A stretch of DNA of 64,000 bases, from assembly GCF_017695965.1 (NCBI RefSeq), contig NZ_JAAORM010000002.1, forward strand, positions 496,001-560,000, read 5' to 3'. The position numbers were made by a program, and so were the translations under genes. Positions 1-6,647 of this stretch are shown here, in pieces. The number at the start of each line of letters is the position of its first letter. Positions within the stretch are counted from its first letter, which is position 1. A model generated the notes under the pieces. The model worked only from the letters and a program-made list of their open reading frames with translations, ran no database searches and had not been told where the DNA came from. This DNA comes from Prochlorococcus marinus CUG1416 (GTDB lineage Bacteria; Cyanobacteriota; Cyanobacteriia; PCC-6307; Cyanobiaceae).

Positions 1-201
1 GCTTAAGGGATCAAGGATAGCTCCTAATCTGGTTTTAAGATTAAATTTCCTTGCAATTAACCCGTCAAAATAATCAGTTAAACCTCCAATAATAATCAAT
101 ATAAAGACATAAAAAGGTCTGTTAATTTCTAAAAAAAGTATTAATGGAAATACAAGAAAAAGGCGAGATATCGATAATAAGTTGGGAATATTCAATGTCA
201 A
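1..201 (-). CDS. pgsA: CDP-diacylglycerol-glycerol-3-phosphate phosphatidyltransferase, N-terminal part (truncated by window edge)
   Basis: The first 67 codons are visible and the 3' end lies outside the window. The product would make phosphatidylglycerolphosphate, the first committed step of phosphatidylglycerol synthesis, in the membrane. The CDP-alcohol phosphatidyltransferase signature D-G-x2-A-R-x8-G-x3-D is seen (DGLIAR, then G and D at the right spacing), after an N-terminal hydrophobic stretch. The likely start is TTG at 201. An in-frame TGA lies at 217-219 with no ATG or GTG between. A second TTG two codons downstream is the alternative. PG is an essential thylakoid lipid in cyanobacteria. 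Confidence 0.85.
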   Translation of the reverse strand, partial: MTLNIPNLLSISRLFLVFPLILFLEINRPFYVFILIIIGGLTDYFDGLIARKFNLKTRLGAILDPLS

Positions 202-412
202 ACTTTTAAGATTTTTTCAAAATAACAAACTAGGGTTTGTATATAAAAAATATATTACACTCTCAACAAGCTTAAATTTTTAGTGAAAACTTTAAATGGT
301 TTTTAATGTTAGATTCTAAAATTTAATTTAAATCTGAATCCTAAAGATTATAAACTCAACTTCTCTTTATGAATGATGATGTTTTATATTACAAAATTAT
401 TCCTTATATCTA

Positions 413-1024
413 ATGCAGCCTCATAGCCTAAAGCTATCTCCAGAATCTGATTTGATAAATTCAATTAAAGAATATTCTTTATCGAATAATTTATACGGGT
501 ATGTTTCTGGAGTGGTTGGTAATCTTAGAACAGTTTGTATTCAATGCCCAGGAAATCAAGAGATAAATAAATTTGAGGGAAATCTAGAGATAGTTTCTTT
601 AAATGGACATTTTAATAAAGGAGATGTTCATTTACATTTGAGTTTTGCAGATGAGGGATGTAATGTCTTTGGCGGGCATCTTGAGGAGGGATGTATTGTA
701 AAAAAAGGTACTGATATATTATTACTTTCTTTTGAACAAAAAATTATTAATATCTCTAGTAATGATTTATTAAAAAATGAATCACGTGTAAAAGCATATA
801 TTTTAAAGGATTGTCCTTGGTCTAAAAGAGCAATTAGGTTGCTTAATTCTTTATCTATTCCTCATGAAGTTTTTTTAATTGATAATGATGAAAACTTTCA
901 GAAAATAATGGCTAAAAGTAGCCATAATACTTTCCCTCAAATATTTTTGGATAATAAATTTTTTGGAGGATATGATGAACTTTCAGAACAAGCAAAATTG
1001 GATAACTTAAGTTCATTAAAGTAA
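413..1024 (+). CDS. PPC (DUF296/PD1-like) domain fused to a glutaredoxin-like domain
   Basis: This is a 203-aa two-domain protein. Residues 1 to about 113 look like a PPC/DUF296 domain: H73 and H75 in GDVHLHLSF and H89 in FGGHL match the conserved metal-binding histidines of that fold. Residues 126-203 look like a glutaredoxin with active site CPWS (134-137) and the cis-Pro loop TFPQIF (173-178). The second active-site cysteine is Ser, so a monothiol mechanism is likely. PPC domains occur in plant AT-hook proteins and in free-standing bacterial proteins. The function of the fusion is unknown to me; redox sensing is only an inference. The gene stands alone, convergent with the next gene. Confidence 0.8.
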   Translation: MQPHSLKLSPESDLINSIKEYSLSNNLYGYVSGVVGNLRTVCIQCPGNQEINKFEGNLEIVSLNGHFNKGDVHLHLSFADEGCNVFGGHLEEGCIVKKGTDILLLSFEQKIINISSNDLLKNESRVKAYILKDCPWSKRAIRLLNSLSIPHEVFLIDNDENFQKIMAKSSHNTFPQIFLDNKFFGGYDELSEQAKLDNLSSLK

Positions 1025-1034
1025 TCTATATTTT

Positions 1035-1223
1035 TTAACTATCACGATTTATAAGTTTTTCAGATACTAATTCATCCTCTAACTGCTTTATTAACCTTGA
1101 TACAAGACTTTGGAATTCTGGTTGACAGCCTTTAAATGCTGCTTTATGTCTTATTGGTTCATTTCTAGTTCTTAAATCAGTAAGCATTAATTGTAATGCG
1201 TCAATTTTGGGGTTTATTTTCAT
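1035..1223 (-). CDS. Small conserved-looking hypothetical protein
   Basis: A 62-aa soluble, charged protein with no signal peptide or membrane segment, probably mostly helical (QSLVSRLIKQLEDELVSEKL near the C-terminus). It has a clean ATG start. The stop lies 10 bp from the convergent PPC-glutaredoxin gene. I do not recognise a family. It is probably real because of its composition and tight fit between neighbours. Confidence 0.6.
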   Translation of the reverse strand: MKINPKIDALQLMLTDLRTRNEPIRHKAAFKGCQPEFQSLVSRLIKQLEDELVSEKLINRDS

Positions 1224-1249
1224 TGTTTTATTTTATATATTTACATCTT

Positions 1250-1909
1250 TTAAATCATTTGCATAGCTTTTTTAAAAGATATTTTTTTATTATCTTTCGA
1301 ACTTGTTACTTCTATTAATTTATTTATGGATTCTTTGTTTTTTAAAGAATCTATACAACATTGTGCTACTAATCTTCTTGGGATTGATCCATTAATTTGA
1401 GTATCCTCCTTTGAATAATTTATATTTTCTGATTTAATTTCTTCATTTTCCTTTAATCCTCCAGGTCTAATAATAGTCCATTCCAAATCTGAATTTCGTA
1501 GAAGGTGTTCACCTATTTTCTTACAAATAAGAATTAAACCAAACAAGTTTAACGGGTGAAATAATTTACCAGTGCAAAGAGAACTAACTAAAATAACTCT
1601 CTTAATACCAACTCTTTTGCAGCTCTCTAATTGCCTGTATACGCCTAATGCATCAACCTTTGCAGGACCAGTTAAATCTATTGATGCTCTCGCACCAGTG
1701 GCAATTACCAATGCATCAATATCTTTTAAAGCTTTATCAAGTTCTTCTTTTTTGTCTAATTCGACTCTAATTGTTTCTAAACTCTTTAGTCCTTCCGAAA
1801 CTTTTGAATTCTTTCTAATGATTTGCCTTACTTTATATCCTTTCTTAACTGCCTCTTCAGAAATTCTAAAACCTGTTTTCCCCGATGCACCAGTAATTGC
1901 TATTTTCAT
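1250..1909 (-). CDS. NAD(P)-binding SDR/NmrA-like oxidoreductase
   Basis: A 219-aa Rossmann-fold protein starting with the nucleotide-binding motif MKIAITGASGKTGFRI (GxxGxxG type), followed by the basic RQIIRKNSK that favours NADP. The segment VILVSSLCTG and the later IIRPGGL match atypical SDR proteins of the NAD(P)H-binding/NmrA type. Such proteins serve in cyanobacteria and chloroplasts as isomerase-like, chlorophyll-metabolism or assembly factors, but the substrate cannot be told here. It lies 36 bp downstream of nth on the same strand and could be co-transcribed. Confidence 0.8.
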   Translation of the reverse strand: MKIAITGASGKTGFRISEEAVKKGYKVRQIIRKNSKVSEGLKSLETIRVELDKKEELDKALKDIDALVIATGARASIDLTGPAKVDALGVYRQLESCKRVGIKRVILVSSLCTGKLFHPLNLFGLILICKKIGEHLLRNSDLEWTIIRPGGLKENEEIKSENINYSKEDTQINGSIPRRLVAQCCIDSLKNKESINKLIEVTSSKDNKKISFKKAMQMI

Positions 1910-1944
1910 AATTAAAAAACTAATTTAATTATTATAGAAATTTC

Positions 1945-2598
1945 TCAGGGCTTTTTACATATAAATTTCTTTTTTCTTTTGGGATAAAGAGTACGACATA
2001 AATAACATTTTGTTCCATCACAGCCTCTTGCGGTGCAGTATTCTCTGCCATAAAAGATTATTTGCAAATGTAAGGTATTCCAATCTTTAACAGGAAATAT
2101 TTTCTTTAAGTCTTTTTCTGTCTGAACTACGCTATCTCCATTTGTTAGCCCCCATCTTTGTGACAACCTGTGTATATGCGTATCCACTGGGAAAGAGGGG
2201 ATTTTAAACACTTGTGACATTACAACTGAGGCTGTTTTATGACCTACCCCTGGAAGAGATTCAAGCTTCTCAAAAGTATTTGGGACTATACTTTTATGCT
2301 TCTCAATCAAGAGTTTAGATAGGTTAAAAATGTTCTTTGATTTTTGATTAGATAGTCCTAAAAATTTTATGTATTCATAAATGCCATTAATACCTAGTTT
2401 CACCATCTTTTCTGGATTATCTGCAGCCTTAAATAAGCTTTTTGTTAATTCATTAACTTTCTTATCTGTTGATTGAGCGCTTAAAACTACGGCGACGAGA
2501 AGTGTATATGCATTTGTATGCTCAAGAGGGATTGGAGGAGATGGAAATAGCTTTTTGAGTTCCTTTCGTATTATTTCTGCTCTTTCAGCCTTTCTCAT
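1945..2598 (-). CDS. nth: Endonuclease III (DNA glycosylase/AP lyase)
   Basis: A 217-aa base-excision repair enzyme removing oxidised pyrimidines. The helix-hairpin-helix is LPGVGHKTA (115-123) with catalytic Lys121, and the catalytic Asp is D139 in FPVDTHIHR. The C-terminus is Cys-rich (C188, C193, C198, C201, C214), where the family carries a [4Fe-4S] cluster. The spacing differs from the classical C-x6-C-x2-C-x5-C. The ATG start is followed by the basic sequence RKAERAEIIRKEL. The upstream ABC gene is divergent. Confidence 0.93.
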   Translation of the reverse strand: MRKAERAEIIRKELKKLFPSPPIPLEHTNAYTLLVAVVLSAQSTDKKVNELTKSLFKAADNPEKMVKLGINGIYEYIKFLGLSNQKSKNIFNLSKLLIEKHKSIVPNTFEKLESLPGVGHKTASVVMSQVFKIPSFPVDTHIHRLSQRWGLTNGDSVVQTEKDLKKIFPVKDWNTLHLQIIFYGREYCTARGCDGTKCYLCRTLYPKRKKKFICKKP

Positions 2599-2694
2599 TA
2601 ATGTGATAGATGTATCGGTGTATAAAATTATACAAGAGATATTTTAGATTAATATTTTCTGCTAATTTAATATATTTAAAGAAGAAGTTTTTTT

Positions 2695-3753
2695 GTGAAA
2701 AAAGATGCGTTAATAATTGATGATCTGCATCATAAATATGATAAACAAGAATATTCAAAATGGATATTAAATGAAATTAACCTAAAAATTGAAAATGGTG
2801 AATTATTAGGTTTGCTTGGTCCTTCGGGTTGCGGAAAGACCACTCTTTTGAGATTGATCGCAGGTTTTGAATATCCTTCTAAAGGAAGGATTTCTTTAAA
2901 TGATAATGAAATTTCAAGTAGGAAAAGAATTCTTAGTCCTGAGAAAAGAAATATTGGTATGGTTTTTCAAGATTATGCACTTTTTCCTCACTTAACTGTT
3001 ATTCAAAATGTAATGTTTGGCCTGAAAAACAAAAAAGATAGATCTAGAGTTGACTATCTATTAAATGTTGTAGGTCTTGATAGTTTTGTTGGAAGGTACC
3101 CTCATGAATTGTCTGGGGGTCAAAAACAAAGACTTGCAATAGCAAGGGCTCTTGCTCCAGGGACAAATTTTATTTTATTAGATGAACCCTTTTGTAGTCT
3201 TGATATGCATGTAAAACTTAAATTGAGAAGTGAACTACCAAATATTCTAAGAGGTTGTAATGCAAGTGGGTTAATGGTTACTCATGATCCTGAAGAAGCC
3301 ATGTCAATTTGCGATAATGTTGCAGTTATGAATGAAGGTAAAATACATCAAATTGATACACCAATTAACCTTTTAAATAATCCTAAGACTCTGTTTGTTA
3401 GTAGTTTTATTTTGGGAAATAATATTCTTAATCTAAAACATAATGGCAATTCATATATGTCTTCTTTAGGTGAGATAAATAGTTCAGGTTTATTAAACAA
3501 TAAAAATATCAAAAGTATGTCAATTTCCCCTCAATTTATATCACTTAAAAGATCTGAATCTGGTAATGCGATTGTAATATCTAAAGAATTCCTTGGCGAG
3601 TTTTATATCTATAAAGTATCTATTAATGAAGACATTTTGAGGGTTAGAACTGATATTAATAATCTCCTAAATAGTGGTGATAAATGTTCTCTTTCAATTA
3701 ATAAAAATAGTCATTATTTTTTATATCCTGGAGCACATAAAGTATATATTTAA
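2695..3753 (+). CDS. ABC transporter ATP-binding protein, FutC/FbpC-like
   Basis: A 352-aa importer ATPase: Walker A GPSGCGKTT, Q-loop FQDYALFPH, signature LSGGQKQR, Walker B ILLDEPF, H-loop THDPEEA, then a C-terminal TOBE-like regulatory region (about 240-352). This arrangement is that of CUT1/iron(III)/sulfate importers. The nearby ferritin and Fur boxes make iron(III) the favoured substrate (inference), but no permease or binding protein is adjacent, so the partners must be encoded elsewhere. The start is GTG at 2695. Spermidine, sulfate or molybdate transport remains possible. Confidence 0.8.
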   Translation: MKKDALIIDDLHHKYDKQEYSKWILNEINLKIENGELLGLLGPSGCGKTTLLRLIAGFEYPSKGRISLNDNEISSRKRILSPEKRNIGMVFQDYALFPHLTVIQNVMFGLKNKKDRSRVDYLLNVVGLDSFVGRYPHELSGGQKQRLAIARALAPGTNFILLDEPFCSLDMHVKLKLRSELPNILRGCNASGLMVTHDPEEAMSICDNVAVMNEGKIHQIDTPINLLNNPKTLFVSSFILGNNILNLKHNGNSYMSSLGEINSSGLLNNKNIKSMSISPQFISLKRSESGNAIVISKEFLGEFYIYKVSINEDILRVRTDINNLLNSGDKCSLSINKNSHYFLYPGAHKVYI

Positions 3754-3760
3754 GCTTTTT

Positions 3761-3883
3761 TTATAGGCAATTACACTTTCCACCCTTCCAATTAGAGCAT
3801 TTTTTCTTTTTACATTTCTTTTTTTTACTTAAATATATTTTATTAGTTAATAGCAGTTCAGAAAAACTGTAATCTAAATTCAT
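3761..3883 (-). CDS. Putative 40-aa Lys/Cys-rich mini-protein
   Basis: A small ATG ORF convergent with the FutC-like gene (7 bp between stops). The N-terminal 19 residues are ordinary; the C-terminus is Lys-rich followed by four cysteines (KKKCKKKKCSNWKGGKCNCL). A Fur-box-like sequence lies only 10 bp upstream of its ATG (3894-3912). No family is recognised. The Cys cluster suggests metal binding, which is inference only. It could be a chance frame, but the composition, the Fur-like site and the flanking iron genes argue for a real gene. Confidence 0.5.
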   Translation of the reverse strand: MNLDYSFSELLLTNKIYLSKKKKCKKKKCSNWKGGKCNCL

Positions 3884-3893
3884 TTATAGTATT

Positions 3894-3912
3894 GCTATTG
3901 ATATTCATTATC
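3894..3912 (-). promoter_or_regulatory. Fur-box-like site
   Basis: Read on the minus strand, 15 of 19 bases match the classical Fur box GATAATGATAATCATTATC by hand alignment. It lies between the divergent Cys-rich mini-ORF (ATG at 3883, 10 bp away) and ferritin (ATG at 3998, 85 bp away). It could therefore control either or both. The AT-rich background raises the chance of spurious matches. Confidence 0.5.
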
Positions 3913-3997
3913 ATATTATTTTATTTAATTTAAAGATCTAATGAATTACTAATTAATACAAAATGTTGTACTATTTAATTAGTTTATTTTTTGAATA

Positions 3998-4552
3998 ATG
4001 AATGAAAATAATTTAAAAACAAAAAAATTAATTAATTTTGGCCCATCTGGAAGAGCTATTGCACAACCAATGGACAATAGCTTATTGGATAATTTTTTTG
4101 AACATCTAACAATGGAAAGATATGCTAATGTTCAATATTTCTCTATATACCTCTGGTTTCAAGAGAGAGATTTAAATGGATTTGCCTCCCATTTTCTCAC
4201 TGAATCACAAGGTGAAATGGAACATGCCCAAAAATTTGCAGATTACTTAATTGCAAGAGGACAAAGTGTGAAACTAAATGAACTTCCTGCACCAGTTCAG
4301 ACATGGGATTCAATAGAGGATTTGATCTCATATTCTTTCAACATGGAGGCTGATTTGACTTCATCTCTTCAACAACTTTATTCGATTTCAGAAAGAATTT
4401 CAGATACAAGAACCAATGTATTTTTAGATCCAATTATAGAGGCTCAAACAAAATCAGAAGATGAATTTGCAAATATACTTGGGAAAGTTAAGTTTGCTTC
4501 TGATCAACCTTCTGCAATCTTATTGATAGATAGTGATTTAAATAAAAAATAA
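3998..4552 (+). CDS. Ferritin
   Basis: A 184-aa four-helix iron-storage protein with ferroxidase-type ligands in ferritin spacing: E40 in TMERYAN, ExxH at E73/H76 (GEMEHAQ), E117 (NMEADL) and the EAQTKSEDE segment near 148-156. It stores iron as a mineral core in a 24-mer and detoxifies Fe(II). No haem-binding Met typical of bacterioferritin is evident. The N-terminus has about 25 extra residues. Its last 15 bp overlap the convergent hypothetical gene. The upstream Fur-like site suggests iron control. Confidence 0.9.
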   Translation: MNENNLKTKKLINFGPSGRAIAQPMDNSLLDNFFEHLTMERYANVQYFSIYLWFQERDLNGFASHFLTESQGEMEHAQKFADYLIARGQSVKLNELPAPVQTWDSIEDLISYSFNMEADLTSSLQQLYSISERISDTRTNVFLDPIIEAQTKSEDEFANILGKVKFASDQPSAILLIDSDLNKK

Positions 4553-4828
4553 ATTACTTTCAAATTTATTTTCATTCAATGTCCTTTTAGTTTTTTCAAA
4601 AAGTAAAATCGAAAAATTGATTTTTCCACTGCTTCTTTTGTTTAAGATCTCAGCTATTTTATAAATCTCATTAACTCTTTTAAAAATACTTTTGTTTTCA
4701 GAAACTAGCCTTTCTTTCAATCCTTTATTATGAGTAGTTTTGAATGATTGCTTTATAGTTCTGATTCTATTTGATAATACATCAACTTCCATTAATAGGT
4801 TGTTTGTTATTGATTGTGATTCCTTCAT
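4538..4828 (-). CDS. Hypothetical coiled-coil-like protein
   Basis: A 96-aa basic, helical protein with no cysteines or membrane segment. A longer frame extends to 4870, but that would overlap the upstream Crp-type gene by 38 bp, so I prefer the ATG at 4828 (MKESQSITNN), 4 bp after the regulator's stop. This makes a likely two-gene operon with the regulator. The function is unknown. Confidence 0.6.
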   Translation of the reverse strand: MKESQSITNNLLMEVDVLSNRIRTIKQSFKTTHNKGLKERLVSENKSIFKRVNEIYKIAEILNKRSSGKINFSILLFEKTKRTLNENKFESNLFFI

Positions 4829-4832
4829 GTAT

Positions 4833-5420
4833 CTATAGTGGTGATGTTTCAATAAATGAAGGCGCAACACTTACTGTTTGTGTTCCAATTGGAGCTATTA
4901 ATAATTGAGAAGATCTTAATTTAGAAATTAATCTCGTTGATGTTACGCGTGTTGAGCCTATTAATTCACCTATCCTTTCATGAGTTAACCTAAAAGGTAA
5001 CTCACACCATTGACCACATCTTTTCCCTAAACGATTTACTAGTATTGAAAGTAAAGCTTGTAATCTTTGCTCTGCATTCCCCAAGTGCCTAATTCTGAGG
5101 AGTTGTAAAGTCCACTCATTTACTGCATCGAAACCAATATTCTCTTCAATATTTACATTGCTATGAAAAGATAAATCTGTTAATGCTTCAACACAGACCC
5201 CCTCGCTACATAAGAGGTCCGTCCTTAATTGATCACCTGATTGTAAAAATGCAAGCGTCATCCCTTCAGTTTCTTCGCAAGGACAATAAACTCTAGCAAT
5301 TCCACTTTCAACTTCTAGACATGTGCCTTTTGGTCTTGATGTTGGATCTATTAAAACTGATTGACCAGTTACTATTCGTACTGTCTTAGAGTAAGGCCCA
5401 CCATAATCTTGAAAGTTCAC
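4833..5420 (-). CDS. Crp/Fnr-family transcriptional regulator
   Basis: A 195-aa protein with an N-terminal cyclic-nucleotide-binding-like beta-roll (about 10-80: GIARVYCPCEETEGMTLAFL, SGDQL) and a C-terminal winged helix with recognition helix in LTHERIGELIGSTRVTSTR (about 143-161). It is shorter than Crp and NtcA and has extra cysteines in the sensor part, so the effector is unclear. The start is GTG at 5420. A strong Fur-box match ends 13 bp upstream of that start, so iron repression of this regulator is likely (inference). Confidence 0.85.
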   Translation of the reverse strand: MNFQDYGGPYSKTVRIVTGQSVLIDPTSRPKGTCLEVESGIARVYCPCEETEGMTLAFLQSGDQLRTDLLCSEGVCVEALTDLSFHSNVNIEENIGFDAVNEWTLQLLRIRHLGNAEQRLQALLSILVNRLGKRCGQWCELPFRLTHERIGELIGSTRVTSTRLISKLRSSQLLIAPIGTQTVSVAPSFIETSPL

Positions 5421-5433
5421 TACTTATTAATTT

Positions 5434-5452
5434 GATAATGAGAATTATTATC
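5434..5452. promoter_or_regulatory. Fur box upstream of the Crp-family regulator
   Basis: GATAATGAGAATTATTATC matches the 19-bp consensus GATAATGATAATCATTATC at 17 positions and is nearly palindromic. It sits 13 bp before the GTG start of the regulator, where a bound repressor would cover the promoter or transcription start. It is the best regulatory-site match in this part of the window. Confidence 0.7.
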
Positions 5453-5484
5453 AATTATCCGTTATTTTTGAGTTTATTGCAATA

Positions 5485-5497
5485 GATTCTCATTATC
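5485..5497 (-). promoter_or_regulatory. Second Fur-like half site
   Basis: Read on the minus strand, GATAATGAGAATC reproduces the left 13 bases of the neighbouring box exactly except for one position (T to C), but its right half is degraded. It lies between the regulator start (5420) and the zinc-ribbon gene (5575). It may extend Fur binding from the main box or control the rightward gene. Weak on its own. Confidence 0.4.
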
Positions 5498-5574
5498 ATA
5501 AATTATTTTGTTATTTTTCTTTACAGAGCTTTCAGCAATATAATCTGAATAGATTGCCTTAAAAATTTTTATCT

Positions 5575-5766
5575 ATGAGTGTAAATAGAGTATGTTCTAA
5601 TTGTGGTAGTGCTTCATTCGTTTCAGATCGATCTTTAGGAGGTAGGATGGTCTGCTCTAAATGTGGTTCTTCTTCATTTAGAAAAAAATCTTATTCATTT
5701 TTTAATAGTAAAAACTTAATTTTTACTGCTATTGCTATCGCTATTTTTATAATTATCATTAGATAA
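5575..5766 (+). CDS. Small zinc-ribbon membrane protein
   Basis: A 63-aa protein with two CxxC knuckles (CSNCGSASF at 8-16 and CSKCGSSSF at 27-35), forming a likely zinc ribbon, followed by a single C-terminal transmembrane helix (about 46-62, LIFTAIAIAIFIIII). It is probably tail-anchored. The function is unknown. The last 51 bp overlap the convergent ABC ATPase gene, an unusually long 3' overlap. Confidence 0.7.
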   Translation: MSVNRVCSNCGSASFVSDRSLGGRMVCSKCGSSSFRKKSYSFFNSKNLIFTAIAIAIFIIIIR

Positions 5767-6543
5767 TCTTTTAATAATCCAAAATCCATTATTTTCAATT
5801 ACTTCTACATCAATACCATATAACTTATTAAGATTTTTACTATTTATAATCTTTTTTTGATTACCATCAGCGATTACTACCCCCTCTTTTAGCATTATTA
5901 CTCGGTCATAAATTTTTGTAATCATCGAAATATCGTGTGTTACACAGAAAATTTTTGTATTTGATTTTATTAATTCATTAATCTTATCAATTACAAAAAA
6001 CTTTGATTTATAATCTAAATTTGCAATTGGTTCGTCTAGGATTAATATATTTGGTTTATTAATTAATGCTCTGGCAATGAGAGAAATTTGTTTTTCTCCT
6101 TCTGATAAATAGGAAAAACATTTTTTAGATAAACTTGATATGTTCATATTTTCCATAAGACTTTCAACTTTATAATGGTCTCTTTCAGATTTATTTGATA
6201 TGTAACCATATTTTCCATATAGTCCACTTAAAATTAAATCAAAAACTGGTAGATTTGGATTTATTCTATTTTTAATATCATTATTGACAGTACTTATTCT
6301 TTTTCTTAGTTCCCATAAATCTATAAGTTCATTGTTAAATATTTTTAGTGATGATTCATTAGCCATTACTGGATATATGTTTCTATTAATTACTTCTATT
6401 AATGAGGATTTACCTGAACCATTAGGTCCAATTAATATTACATTCTCTGAATTGGCGATTTTTAAATCTAAATTTTTAATTACTCTATAACCGTTCTTAA
6501 AACAATTTATTTTTTTGGCTTCAAACCAAAATTTATTAACCAC
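5716..6543 (-). CDS. ABC transporter ATP-binding protein (orphan)
   Basis: A 275-aa single ATPase domain: Walker A GPNGSGKSS, signature LSEGEKQ (a variant of LSGGQ), Walker B ILILDEP and H-loop VTHD. The family resembles metal/iron-complex-type or ModF-like ATPases, but no canonical permease is nearby. The start is GTG at 6543-6541, overlapping the stop of the 33-aa membrane peptide by one base. It is thus the third gene of a Rieske - peptide - ATPase operon. The C-terminal tail is Asn/Ser/Lys-rich. Confidence 0.8.
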   Translation of the reverse strand: MVNKFWFEAKKINCFKNGYRVIKNLDLKIANSENVILIGPNGSGKSSLIEVINRNIYPVMANESSLKIFNNELIDLWELRKRISTVNNDIKNRINPNLPVFDLILSGLYGKYGYISNKSERDHYKVESLMENMNISSLSKKCFSYLSEGEKQISLIARALINKPNILILDEPIANLDYKSKFFVIDKINELIKSNTKIFCVTHDISMITKIYDRVIMLKEGVVIADGNQKKIINSKNLNKLYGIDVEVIENNGFWIIKRLSNDNYKNSDSNSSKN

Positions 6544-6644
6544 TAAAACTTATTACTCCAAAATATAATTAATTGAATTGAACTTAAAATAAATATAAAA
6601 AGATAAAGCCAATTCAACCATGAAGGTCTATTTACTTTCTTCAT
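6543..6644 (-). CDS. 33-aa single-helix membrane peptide in the Rieske operon
   Basis: ATG at 6644, TAG at 6545-6543. The sequence begins MKKVNRPSWLNWLYLF and forms one hydrophobic helix with a short basic N-terminus and a Lys near the end. It sits 3 bp after the Rieske gene's stop, and its stop overlaps the GTG of the ABC ATPase by one base. Such tight coupling on both sides argues for a translated gene. No family is recognised. A small subunit of a membrane complex with its neighbours is inference. Confidence 0.6.
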   Translation of the reverse strand: MKKVNRPSWLNWLYLFIFILSSIQLIIFWSNKF

Positions 6645-6647
6645 TAA

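Noticed and set aside
1572-1928. 118-codon plus-strand frame
   Set aside because: Mirror of the SDR gene; the SDR side has a Rossmann motif.
4829-4870. Upstream extension of the 96-aa hypothetical gene
   Set aside because: Would overlap the Crp-type gene by 38 bp; a good ATG at 4828 exists.
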